From Ornithinibacillus bavariensis (lineage in GTDB: Bacteria; Bacillota; Bacilli; Bacillales; Amphibacillaceae): a stretch of 64,000 nt of DNA. The notes under the pieces were generated by a model that saw only the letters and a list, made by a program, of their open reading frames with translations, had not been told where the DNA came from and did no database searches. The DNA lies in assembly GCF_018333235.1 (NCBI RefSeq), contig NZ_BORP01000002.1, positions 310,001 through 374,000 of the forward strand, in the 5' to 3' direction. Shown here piece by piece: positions 33,807 through 41,525 of this stretch. The translations under genes were made by a program, and so were the position numbers. Position 1 is the first letter of the stretch; each line of letters opens with the position of its first letter.

Positions 33807-34817
33807 ATGGGAGCAGAAAAAATATTAGAGGTAAAAAATTTAAAGAAGCATTTTAATCTTGGAAAAAACCGAGTATTAAAGGCAGTGAACGATGTAACCT
33901 TCCATGTGAATAAAGGTGAGACCTTTGGACTGGTGGGGGAGTCTGGCTGTGGAAAATCAACAATCGGTAGAACAATACTCGGACTATATAACAAGACAGC
34001 TGGTGATGTGTTTTTTGACGGGAAATCCGTTCATACCTTACCAGAAAAGGAGCTCTTTAAGCTTCGGCAGCGCATGCAGATGATTTTTCAGGACCCCTAT
34101 GCATCATTAAATCCAAGATCAACAGTACGTGAGGTAATTTCAGAACCAATGGAGGTTCATAAGCTCTTTCGAACCAAAAAAGAACAAAATGACCGGGTTT
34201 ACCAATTACTTGAGGAGGTTGGCTTAAACCGTGATCATGCAAATCGCTATCCCCATGAGTTTAGTGGAGGACAGCGTCAACGCATTGGTATTGCAAGGGC
34301 CTTAGCACTTAATCCAGATTTTATTATTGCTGATGAACCTATATCCGCGCTTGATGTTTCCGTTCAAGCACAGGTAGTTAATCTCTTAAAACAGCTTCAA
34401 GAAGAAAAAGGATTAACCTTCCTATTTATCGCCCATGACCTTTCTATGGTCAAACAAATTTCAGACCGTATAGGTGTTATGTATTTAGGAAACATGGTGG
34501 AGCTAACGGAAAGTGAAAGTCTTTATGAAAATCCATTGCATCCTTATACGCAAGCACTTCTCTCTGCAATCCCGATTCCAGACCCTGATATTGAGGAAGC
34601 AAGGGAGCGGATCATTTTACAGGGAGAACTACCCAGTCCAATTAACCCGCCAAGTGGATGTGTCTTCCGAACACGGTGCCCTTTCGCAATGGAAATATGT
34701 ACTAGAGAAAAATCTCAATGGCAGGAGGTAGAGAACAATCACTATGTTGCATGTCATTTATATAATGAAAAAGTAAATAAGCAGAAGGACTCAGATTTAG
34801 TCGTGAATATACGGTAG
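33807..34817 (+). CDS. ykfD: Peptide ABC transporter ATPase (YkfD/DppF type)
   Basis: Second ATPase of the importer, 336 residues. Walker A GESGCGKS near 46, signature FSGGQRQR, Walker [14 protein letters not shown]-loop IAHDLS, and the C-terminal oligopeptide domain with [18 protein letters not shown] 33807 follows AGGAGGTGCAAGGA. The position after ykfC matches B. subtilis ykfD. With DppD it would complete a functional DppBCD-F/E importer. The cluster ends here with a terminator. Confidence 0.92.
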   Translation: MGAEKILEVKNLKKHFNLGKNRVLKAVNDVTFHVNKGETFGLVGESGCGKSTIGRTILGLYNKTAGDVFFDGKSVHTLPEKELFKLRQRMQMIFQDPYASLNPRSTVREVISEPMEVHKLFRTKKEQNDRVYQLLEEVGLNRDHANRYPHEFSGGQRQRIGIARALALNPDFIIADEPISALDVSVQAQVVNLLKQLQEEKGLTFLFIAHDLSMVKQISDRIGVMYLGNMVELTESESLYENPLHPYTQALLSAIPIPDPDIEEARERIILQGELPSPINPPSGCVFRTRCPFAMEICTREKSQWQEVENNHYVACHLYNEKVNKQKDSDLVVNIR

Positions 34818-34846
34818 CCATGAATGAACGTAATGCTTTTAATAAA

Positions 34847-34887
34847 AAATAAGGTTGTCTTTTTTTTAAAGGCAGCCTTATTTTTTA
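34847..34887 (+). terminator. Terminator of the dpp-ykf cluster
   Basis: AAATAAGGTTGTC pairs with GGCAGCCTTATTT (wobble pairs included), followed by a T run. Confidence 0.8.
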
Positions 34888-35125
34888 TGTAACCCTCGCT
34901 ATAAACCCCTAAGATACTCATTTTCCAAAACCTGTCCTATTAAAAAACATTCACTAGATTTTTTAATTTTAAGTTCTATTATTTTAACCTACTGTATAAG
35001 TTTAATAGTAGGAATGCTAGAAAAGAAAAAATAAAGAATAATGAGTTACAAAAGGAGGGTGCCTTCTGAGAAACTATAATTTATCAAGTAAAAAAATTCA
35101 AAAGCTAAGAAAGAAAAAGAGTGCC

Positions 35126-36223
35126 ATGAAACTCCGAACATTGAAGAAGTCTAGCACCTTTGTTCCTTCGCAAAAGCATCATATGGGTATTAACTTAGAG
35201 AAAGGGCGGCTAAAATGGTCTGTTCCAACTATATTTATTCTCGGACTTGTAGCCATGATCCTAGTGATTCCAACTATGATAGTTGTTCCCTTCATTTCAA
35301 AAGGCGAGGTATTGTCCCAGTCTATCGATAAACAGCAGGGTGAGAAAGATGCAAAGCAATTGGTTGAGGATGACTCTGCAGTTGAAGTGTCGGTCATGCG
35401 AACACAAACATCCCAAGTAGAAGATGTTCCACTAGAAACCTATGTTACTCGAGTGGTTGCAGGGGAGATGCCAGTAGAATTTGAAACGGAAGCGCTGAAA
35501 GCACAGGCCCTTGCCGCTAGAACCTATATCGTGAACCAAATGCTATATCAAAAAGAAGAAGAAGTATCCAATGTAACGGATACCATTCAGGATCAAGTTT
35601 ATAAAGATGATATGGAGTTAAGACAAAAGTGGGGAAAAAATTATCAAAAGAATATGGATAAAATATCTGCAGCGGTACTTGCAACGAAGGGGCAAATCAT
35701 CACATACAATAACAAGCCAATTACCCCACAATTTTTTTCAACTAGTAATGGATTTACTGAAAATTCGGAGGACTATTGGACAAATGAAATCCCATATTTG
35801 CGGAGTGTCCCAAGTCCTTGGGATGAAGTGTCACCGTATTACCTTGACCAAGAAACCTTCACCATTGAAGAAGTAGAAAAAGCGCTCGGAACGAATCTGC
35901 CAAATAACCAAAAACTTTCCATTGAAGCAACCAGAACAAAGAGTAAGCGGGTGGAGCAAATAAATATTGCCGGAGCTAAATTTTCTGGGCGAGAAATTCG
36001 AGAAAAGTTAAAACTACGTTCCAACGATTTCACCATCGAACAAAAAAACAATTACCTAATATTTACCACGAAAGGAAACGGGCACGGCGTTGGCATGAGC
36101 CAATACGGTGCCAATGGTATGGCCCAAGAAGGAAAGACATACGAAGAAATTATCAAGTACTACTATAAAGATGTTGAAATTAACAATATGGACGAAGCGG
36201 TACCAGCACTGGTGATGAAATAA
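35126..36223 (+). CDS. spoIID: SpoIID, stage II sporulation peptidoglycan hydrolase
   Basis: SpoIID is a membrane-anchored lytic transglycosylase that, with SpoIIM and SpoIIP, degrades peptidoglycan during engulfment. The 365-residue protein has one membrane helix (about 32-56). The SpoIID domain follows, with VPLETYVTRVVAGEMP near 100, EALKAQALAARTY and the C-terminal GNGHGVGMSQYGANGMA motif. The ATG at 35126 has only a weak site. An excellent AAAGGAGGG stands eight bases before an in-frame CTG at 35066, so the true start may be CTG, adding 20 mostly basic residues. sigma-E control is expected from the family. Confidence 0.93.
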   Translation: MKLRTLKKSSTFVPSQKHHMGINLEKGRLKWSVPTIFILGLVAMILVIPTMIVVPFISKGEVLSQSIDKQQGEKDAKQLVEDDSAVEVSVMRTQTSQVEDVPLETYVTRVVAGEMPVEFETEALKAQALAARTYIVNQMLYQKEEEVSNVTDTIQDQVYKDDMELRQKWGKNYQKNMDKISAAVLATKGQIITYNNKPITPQFFSTSNGFTENSEDYWTNEIPYLRSVPSPWDEVSPYYLDQETFTIEEVEKALGTNLPNNQKLSIEATRTKSKRVEQINIAGAKFSGREIREKLKLRSNDFTIEQKNNYLIFTTKGNGHGVGMSQYGANGMAQEGKTYEEIIKYYYKDVEINNMDEAVPALVMK

Positions 36224-36241
36224 ATAGTAATTATGATAGAT

Positions 36242-36274
36242 AACCCCCCCTAAGCTCAAAGCTTAGGGGGGTTT
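36242..36274 (+). terminator. Terminator after spoIID
   Basis: CCCCCCTAAGC and GCTTAGGGGGG form an 11-bp perfect stem with a TCAAA loop, flanked by AA and TTT. The remaining sequence up to 36525 (about 250 bases) holds no recognisable gene. Confidence 0.8.
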
Positions 36275-36525
36275 CCGTACGTGGAAGGGGTTATAATCTG
36301 GCATATAATTGATTGGATTTGGTAAAAAGATACGCACTCCAGGTCACCAAACTCAAATTTAAAAAGTTCCCCCTAGGAATCAATTCATATCAGCTTAAAC
36401 TCTACCAAACTTTCTACAATCCATAATCATTCAATGCTAATCTGCATTACTCCATACCCGAAATCCTTAATATCCCCAAATAAACATTTAAAATGCATAA
36501 AAAAACAAAAAAAGTTATCAAAAAT

Positions 36526-36555
36526 GTATAGTTTTTTCAAATTCTGTTCAGAATG
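36526..36555 (+). promoter_or_regulatory. Candidate sigma-F promoter for spoIIQ
   Basis: GTATA (36526-36530), a 15-base spacer and GTTCAGAATG (36546-36555) match the sigma-F consensus GYATA/GGNNANAHTR with one mismatch. spoIIQ is sigma-F dependent in B. subtilis. The implied start point leaves a short leader that still includes the GAGGTGAT ribosome site. Confidence 0.55.
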
Positions 36556-36575
36556 GTTGGTGAGGTGATGAATAA

Positions 36576-37493
36576 ATGAAAGAGGAAAACAAAGCGCCAA
36601 AAAAAGGTTGGCAAGGGATTTTCCGTAAGAAATGGTTTTTCCCAGCTGTTTACTTAACAATTGCTGCTGTTCTATTAGGAGTTGTTGTTTGGTATCAGAA
36701 TTTGGATAATCAATTATCTAAAGTTGGGGATGACCAAAATTTAAGTGACAATTATACACCAAATCCACATGATCCAGACTCAGAGGCTGTAATGGGATCG
36801 CAGGAAGTAATTAAGTTTCCGGTAGCGGACCCAGAGCAAGCAGAAATCGTAACGAAATTCTTTGATTACGACGCATCTGAGGAAGATCGTGAAAGCGCAC
36901 TGATCCTTCATAACAACCGCTATTATCAAAGCACAGGGGTAGATATCGTTTATCCAAGTGGAGAGTCCTTTGATGTAGTAGCAGCTTTAAGCGGACAAGT
37001 TATGGAAGTAAAAGAGGATCCGTTACTAGGTAATGTTGTTATTCTATCACATGAAAATGGGGTAGCAACCTATTATGCTAGTCTTGGAGAGGTCGGAGTA
37101 AAGCAAGGTGACGAAGTAAAGCAAGGAGACGTTATTGGTAAAGCTGGAGATAATAAGTTTGGGCAAAATATCGGAACACATTTACATTTTGAAATCAGAA
37201 AAGATGAACAGGTGTTTAACCCAGAGGAATATTTCAACCAGCCAGTAACAAAGCTTGATTCGGAGTCTGAGGATGTTTCAGAGGAGCAGGATACATCAAG
37301 TGTAAACTCAGAGGACGAAGATTCAAAGAACAAGTCTAGTGATGTGGATAAGGAAGAGGCAACGGAATCAGAATCAGATACGGAAAAGTCTAAAGAAGAA
37401 TCTAATAATAAGGATAATTCAAAGGATGACTCTAAAAAGGAATCGAAAGAAGATTCGGTAGAGGATACTGATTCAACTGACTCAGACGCTTAA
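36576..37493 (+). CDS. spoIIQ: SpoIIQ, forespore LytM-domain channel protein
   Basis: SpoIIQ sits in the forespore membrane and binds SpoIIIAH from the mother cell to form the intercellular channel. The 305-residue protein has one membrane helix (about 20-41) and a LytM/M23 domain (about 105-220). The first zinc ligand of active M23 enzymes is replaced (STGVD instead of HxGxD) while HLHFEI is kept. It is therefore probably not a peptidase, as in B. subtilis. The last 75 residues are an extremely acidic, Ser/Lys/Glu/Asp-rich tail, slightly longer than in B. subtilis. GAGGTGATGAATAA precedes the ATG. Confidence 0.93.
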   Translation: MKEENKAPKKGWQGIFRKKWFFPAVYLTIAAVLLGVVVWYQNLDNQLSKVGDDQNLSDNYTPNPHDPDSEAVMGSQEVIKFPVADPEQAEIVTKFFDYDASEEDRESALILHNNRYYQSTGVDIVYPSGESFDVVAALSGQVMEVKEDPLLGNVVILSHENGVATYYASLGEVGVKQGDEVKQGDVIGKAGDNKFGQNIGTHLHFEIRKDEQVFNPEEYFNQPVTKLDSESEDVSEEQDTSSVNSEDEDSKNKSSDVDKEEATESESDTEKSKEESNNKDNSKDDSKKESKEDSVEDTDSTDSDA

Positions 37494-37502
37494 AAACAGA
37501 CT

Positions 37503-37548
37503 AGAGGTCCTAGTAAGTTTTAAAACTACTACTAGGGCTTCTTTTTTT
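37503..37548 (+). terminator. Terminator after spoIIQ
   Basis: AGGTCCTAGTA and TACTAGGGCTT can pair (a wobble and one mismatch), followed by CTTTTTTT. Confidence 0.7.
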
Positions 37549-37566
37549 ATTTACTAGGTTCTTAGG

Positions 37567-37641
37567 CATTCAACATATTTTTAGTACATGATTCGTCAAA
37601 TATCCCATCAATTCACGGGTTAATAAAAAATATGTCGAACG
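37567..37641. repeat. Widely spaced inverted repeat upstream of the aimR-like gene
   Basis: CATTCAACATATTTTT (37567-37582) and the reverse complement of 37626-37641 (CGTTCGACATATTTTT) agree at 14 of 16 positions, with 43 bases between the arms. It lies about 180 bases before the aimR-like start. AimR proteins of phages bind inverted repeats with a long spacer, so this is a candidate operator. That link is inference. The rest of the gap (37549-37817) has no clear -35/-10 pair. Confidence 0.55.
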
Positions 37642-37817
37642 AATAGGCATTGTTAACTAGGAATTATATGTTACTATTAAATTGAAAAAATTACTAGAGT
37701 AGAAACTAGTTCTATGAATCGAGATGATTTTTCCCACATCGACTGAATAAAACTTCTATATTTTTATAATGTGATTTATAACAATCCTATTCACTATTAA
37801 AATAGAGGCTTGAAAGG

Positions 37818-38867
37818 ATGGAACCCTCAAAGATGAATTACGGAAACCCTAGTCTACTTCCAGAGTTGATGACAACCATCTCAGATAGTACCGAACTAAC
37901 TATTGGACAAATTATTGTAATGCTATCACAGGAGCATACAGAGCAAGAAGTGTTAGAGCTTACCCGCAAGTATTGCTTACAGTCTACCTCAACTGAAATA
38001 CAGAAAAAAGGGATGGAATTCTTATACATAAATGGATTCTATGAAGACCTTAAACTTCTGATTATTAAAAATCTACAATCACCAAATGATTCGAATCGAA
38101 AATGGGCAGAGGTTTATCAAATCGTGATGGACCGTCGTGCAAGAAGATACTCCGCAGGCCAAATGCGCACCCATCTAATTGAAATGAGAACATCAGACCC
38201 CGAGCTAAGATGCCTAATTGAACTACTAATTGTGGACACCTATTTTAACCAACTAGATTTCGGAAAAATTGCTAACTTATTAGATAAGCAGCATGAGTTA
38301 TTTGATTCAATTCAGGACAACTTTATGCTTTCATCCTTTAATCTTCGGCTTTATCAGAAATTATTCATCTATTATTGGAAACGAAATGAACTAATCATGG
38401 CAAGAAAATACGCTTTTCGCGCATTAAATCAAACGAATAGTCCCGAGACAAAAGTAAATCTGCATGTCAACCTAGGACTTAGTTATACCTTTGATACGTA
38501 CTATCAAGGTATGTATCACTTAAAAGAAGCACTAAAGATTGCAAAACAATACAATTTCAATAAAAGAATATACTCCATTGAAAATAACAATATTGCATTT
38601 TTATCGGCACATTTCAAACGACCAGCCAATATCGTGACAGATGATGTTAGTGAACAAGCCCATTTAGAAATCGCCAAAGGAAATAATGAAAAAGCAATTG
38701 AACTACTCGAACAAGTTGATTTATCGAGTCCATTTAAGATGTATTATATGGGCTTAGCAAAGCAGGATAAGAATTTATTATCCACGTCATGTAAGATGTT
38801 TGTTGAAAGAAGTGATTACTTCTTTAGTAGACTTCCAATGAATGCGATAAAAAACCTCAATCGTTAG
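37818..38867 (+). CDS. AimR-family peptide-sensing regulator (arbitrium receptor type)
   Basis: A 349-residue all-helical repeat protein of the AimR family, the receptors that bind AimP peptides and control lysis-lysogeny in Bacillus phages. Family-like stretches include the ELTRKYCLQS region near 49-58, EVYQIVMDRRARRYSAGQ near 98, and a C-terminal block with AHLEIAKGNNEKAIELLEQV and FKMYYMGLAKQDK. The N-terminus is shorter than in phage AimR (about 380-390 residues) by about 25-30 residues, so part of the usual helix-turn-helix domain is missing. An in-frame stop at 37803 excludes an upstream start. AGAGG lies nine bases before ATG 37818. No phage genes surround it. A secreted-peptide gene follows at 76 bases. 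Confidence 0.82.
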   Translation: MEPSKMNYGNPSLLPELMTTISDSTELTIGQIIVMLSQEHTEQEVLELTRKYCLQSTSTEIQKKGMEFLYINGFYEDLKLLIIKNLQSPNDSNRKWAEVYQIVMDRRARRYSAGQMRTHLIEMRTSDPELRCLIELLIVDTYFNQLDFGKIANLLDKQHELFDSIQDNFMLSSFNLRLYQKLFIYYWKRNELIMARKYAFRALNQTNSPETKVNLHVNLGLSYTFDTYYQGMYHLKEALKIAKQYNFNKRIYSIENNNIAFLSAHFKRPANIVTDDVSEQAHLEIAKGNNEKAIELLEQVDLSSPFKMYYMGLAKQDKNLLSTSCKMFVERSDYFFSRLPMNAIKNLNR

Positions 38868-38894
38868 TACGGAGATTCATTTTGCAATTTCGGT

Positions 38895-39105
38895 ATGATG
38901 GGATTCAACTTTGAAATTATACTAAGAAGAAAGGAGGAATAATATGAAGAGTCTTAAGCCTTTCCTAACTTCTGTATGCTTAACTACGATAATTCTTTTT
39001 TCATTCACTCCAGTTGGTATGATGGTGCATAGGGACCCAGAATATGGGGACATCGATTAATAAATATTATGTAAAATTTACGCATAAAAAGTTGAATCCA
39101 TTCAT
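38895..39105. repeat. Inverted repeat flanking the aimP-like gene
   Basis: ATGATGGGATTCAACTTT (38895-38912) lies just before the ribosome site of the small peptide gene. The reverse complement of 39088-39105 (ATGAATGGATTCAACTTT) lies just after it. They match at 16 of 18 positions, including 12 in a row (GGATTCAACTTT). The arms could pair in the mRNA or bind a dimeric regulator in DNA. Both possibilities are inference. Confidence 0.6.
38944..39060 (+). CDS. AimP-like secreted signalling peptide precursor
   Basis: A 38-codon gene beginning MKSLKPFLTSVCLTTIILFS and ending VHRDPEYGDID. It has a basic start, a hydrophobic core of about 15 residues and a short polar tail, the layout of Phr, NprX and AimP pro-peptides exported by Sec and trimmed to a C-terminal signal peptide. 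AAAGGAGGA seven bases before the ATG is a near-perfect ribosome site. It follows the AimR-family gene directly and is closed by a strong terminator, as aimP follows aimR in phages. The mature peptide cannot be assigned from sequence alone. Confidence 0.72.
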   Translation: MKSLKPFLTSVCLTTIILFSFTPVGMMVHRDPEYGDID

Positions 39106-39109
39106 ATAT

Positions 39110-39152
39110 AACCAAAAATTCTATGTTTTGTAGGATTTTTGGTTTTTTTTTT
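39110..39152 (+). terminator. Terminator after the aimP-like gene
   Basis: AACCAAAAATTCTA pairs with TAGGATTTTTGGTT (one G-U pair) around TGTTTTG and is followed by a run of T. Confidence 0.88.
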
Positions 39153-39575
39153 GAGGAGTTACGATCACACGTAGAAATAAGAAATTAGACCACTAAGTAT
39201 TTTTTCGAATGAACGGCATCATGTAAAAAACGAATAAAAGTTACACTAAAATAAAAAACTTCTTGTCCCATATGGGATTCAATGTTTTTTATTCATATTC
39301 CTGGCTAGTAAATAATAAAATGTTACAAACCAAGCATTCAGTTAGTCTGAGGTGAGAGCTTCCGTGGCTCTTCTTTGCTGCATCATATTTGCTTGATTAC
39401 ATATTGAATCGTTATCACAAACAGGATTAATCTTTTTATACATTCTCGCCTATTTTTCATATTGTTCGACATTGAATTATTGCAACAGTTACCGAATATG
39501 TAACAAAATCGAATAAACATAAATCTAATAAGCCACTGATTAACCATCTTTAATCGAAAGGATGGAAACTCGAAA
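39153..39575. other. Intergenic region upstream of spoIIID with RTTCRACWTW motifs
   Basis: About 420 AT-rich bases without a supported long gene. GTTCGACATT occurs at 39464-39473. ATTCAACATA at 39631-39640, just past this stretch, touches the spoIIID ribosome site; it is identical to the left arm of the repeat before the aimR-like gene. A sigma-E promoter for spoIIID is expected here but I cannot place it. Confidence 0.4.
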
Positions 39576-39614
39576 ATGGAATTTCGTCATTTTTCGAATC
39601 ACCTAGTCTCATGA
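39576..39614 (+). CDS. Possible short upstream ORF before spoIIID (usd-like)
   Basis: A 12-codon frame, MEFRHFSNHLVS, with AAAGGATGG (39557-39565) about ten bases before its ATG. In B. subtilis a small translated frame called usd precedes spoIIID and its translation is needed for spoIIID expression. This frame is in the corresponding place but is very short and shows no sequence match I can claim. It overlaps an inverted repeat (CGAAAATG...CATTTTTCG). Confidence 0.3.
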   Translation: MEFRHFSNHLVS

Positions 39615-39654
39615 ATAACACCTCAGAAATATTCAACATAGGGAGGCGAAAGGT

Positions 39655-39936
39655 GTGCACGATTACATCAAAGAAAGAACTATCAGGATAGGTGAACATG
39701 TTGTCGAAACGAGAAAAACTGTCCGTGTGATAGCAAAGGAATTTGGTGTTTCTAAAAGCACAGTCCATAAAGATTTAACCGAACGATTACCGGAAATAAA
39801 CCCAGAGTTAGCACAAAAGGTAAAGGAAATTCTAGAATACCACAAATCCATCCGACACTTACGTGGAGGAGAAGCAACACGCAAAAAATATAAAAGCCCC
39901 GAGCAAACAACAGAAGATACAGCAATCCTAAAGTAA
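39655..39936 (+). CDS. spoIIID: SpoIIID, mother-cell transcription regulator
   Basis: SpoIIID activates and represses sigma-E genes and prepares the switch to sigma-K. The 93-residue protein has a helix-turn-helix (about 24-45, TVRVIAKEFGVSKSTVHKDL) and a basic C-terminal helix (HLRGGEATRKKYK), both typical. The start is GTG 39655, eight bases after GGGAGG. The B. subtilis protein has a very similar length. A terminator follows at 40052. Confidence 0.96.
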   Translation: MHDYIKERTIRIGEHVVETRKTVRVIAKEFGVSKSTVHKDLTERLPEINPELAQKVKEILEYHKSIRHLRGGEATRKKYKSPEQTTEDTAILK

Positions 39937-40051
39937 GTAACCCAATATCATCATCCCCTAACTTAAAGGAGGTGAATGGTAAGCGAGTACTTAATGAATG
40001 GACGTCAGAAGAAGAGAGGCTGAGAGAAAACAAAAAAATTACATTGAGCCG

Positions 40052-40081
40052 AAAAATGCACCCAAGAGAGGTGCATTTTTC
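40052..40081 (+). terminator. Terminator after spoIIID, and gap before mbl
   Basis: AAAAATGCACC and GGTGCATTTTT form a perfect stem around CAAGAGA ending in T. Of the 484 bases between spoIIID and mbl, the first part (39961-39975) contains an isolated AAAGGAGGTG ribosome-like site with only trivial frames after it. The part after the terminator has a loose CCCCC...GGGGG inverted pair and no gene. Confidence 0.8.
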
Positions 40082-40420
40082 GTTTTATGAGCTTTTTAGG
40101 TTAGACCGTTCACGGTAATTACAATTCCACCAATGAACCAAAGGCCCCCAATATCTTGGAATACCCTGAACCACGTACTCAAATTAAAACAACATGAGTT
40201 AGGAGATGGGGGCTATAATCGACATTAAAAAAATGATTAAACATAGACTTACACATTACACTAAGCTCGAACCATTTACCCTCACAATAACATGAAACAA
40301 AAATATCGTACTTTTTCCCCATAAATGAAGTTTTATGTAGAAAATTGTGGTATTATATTGTATAACTAGCATTGTGTTCTCGGACAGGTGCGGAAGAGTT
40401 GAAATGTGAGGAGGATGTTA

Positions 40421-41422
40421 ATGTTTTCTAGGGATATTGGGATTGACCTTGGCACGGCTAATGTGTTGATTCACGTAAAGGGGAAAGGAATAGTATTAGA
40501 TGAGCCATCTGTGGTAGCGATGGATCGTAATACAGGTCGCGTGCTTGAGGTTGGAGAAGCTGCACGACGTATGGTTGGTCGTACACCTGGAAATATTGAG
40601 GCAATTCGCCCGTTAAAAGATGGTGTTATTGCAGACTTCGATGTGACAGAAGCTATGTTGAAATATTTTATTAATAAAATAAATGTAAAGGGTTTTTTAT
40701 CGAAGCCTAGAATGTTAATTTGTTGCCCAACCAATATTACAAAGGTAGAGCAAAAAGCTATAAAAGAAGCTGCAGAGAAATCAGGCGGAAAGAAAGTTTA
40801 CTTAGAAGAAGAGCCAAAGGTTGCAGCAATTGGTGCAGGAATGGAGATTTATCAGCCAAGTGGTAACATGGTTGTGGACATTGGCGGAGGGACAACAGAT
40901 GTTGCGGTTCTTTCCATGGGTGATATTGTTACCTCTGAATCAATAAAGATGGCTGGGGATAAATTTGATGTAGAGATTCTTCAATATATAAAGCGTAAAT
41001 ACAAGCTTCTTATTGGAGAGCGTACTGCTGAGGATATTAAAATTAATGTTGCGACTGTTTTTAAAAATGGTCGTAAGGAGGAAATGGATATTCGCGGTCG
41101 TGATATGGTGACAGGCTTACCACGTACAATTACAGTCAATTCAGATGAGATTGAAGAAGCGCTTCGCGAGCCTGTTTATATGATAGTTCAGGGTGCAAAA
41201 TCAGTGCTTGAGCGTACACCACCTGAATTATCCGCTGATATAATTGATCGTGGCGTCATATTAACTGGTGGAGGTGCGTTAGTTCACGGTATTGACCAGT
41301 TATTGGCAGAGGAATTAAAGGTACCTGTATTCTTAGCTGAAGAGCCAATGCATTGTGTTGCAAAAGGTACTGGAATTATGTTGGAAAATATTGATAAAGT
41401 AGAGCGCAGAAGTATTGTATAA
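40421..41422 (+). CDS. mbl: Mbl, MreB-like cell shape protein
   Basis: A bacterial actin that guides lateral wall synthesis. The 333-residue protein starts FSRDIGIDLGTANVLIHVKG (phosphate-1 motif). It also has MVVDIGGGTTDVAVLS (phosphate-2) near 155 and the adenosine motif GVILTGGGALVHGID near 280. Its place after spoIIID identifies it as mbl rather than mreB. ATG 40421 follows GAGGAGGATGTTA; an ATG 15 bases earlier overlaps this site. Confidence 0.96.
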   Translation: MFSRDIGIDLGTANVLIHVKGKGIVLDEPSVVAMDRNTGRVLEVGEAARRMVGRTPGNIEAIRPLKDGVIADFDVTEAMLKYFINKINVKGFLSKPRMLICCPTNITKVEQKAIKEAAEKSGGKKVYLEEEPKVAAIGAGMEIYQPSGNMVVDIGGGTTDVAVLSMGDIVTSESIKMAGDKFDVEILQYIKRKYKLLIGERTAEDIKINVATVFKNGRKEEMDIRGRDMVTGLPRTITVNSDEIEEALREPVYMIVQGAKSVLERTPPELSADIIDRGVILTGGGALVHGIDQLLAEELKVPVFLAEEPMHCVAKGTGIMLENIDKVERRSIV

Positions 41423-41525
41423 CATGCTTTTGAAAACATTCTGTTGGCTTAGCTCGTTTCATCAGAAGAAGATTTAATTTCAGAAGATTAAAATCGAACT
41501 ACAATAAAAAAGGAAGTGTGTTGTA

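Noticed and set aside
37818-39060. Prophage remnant around the aimR-like gene
   Set aside because: No integrase, repressor, structural or lysis gene and no att-like direct repeats in the surrounding sporulation genes.
39961-40080. Small gene after spoIIID behind AAAGGAGGTG
   Set aside because: Possible frames are trivial, or start inside the ribosome site and run through the terminator.
40206-40295. 29-codon frame starting ATGGGGGCT before mbl
   Set aside because: The GGAG is directly against the ATG, and no homologue or context supports it.
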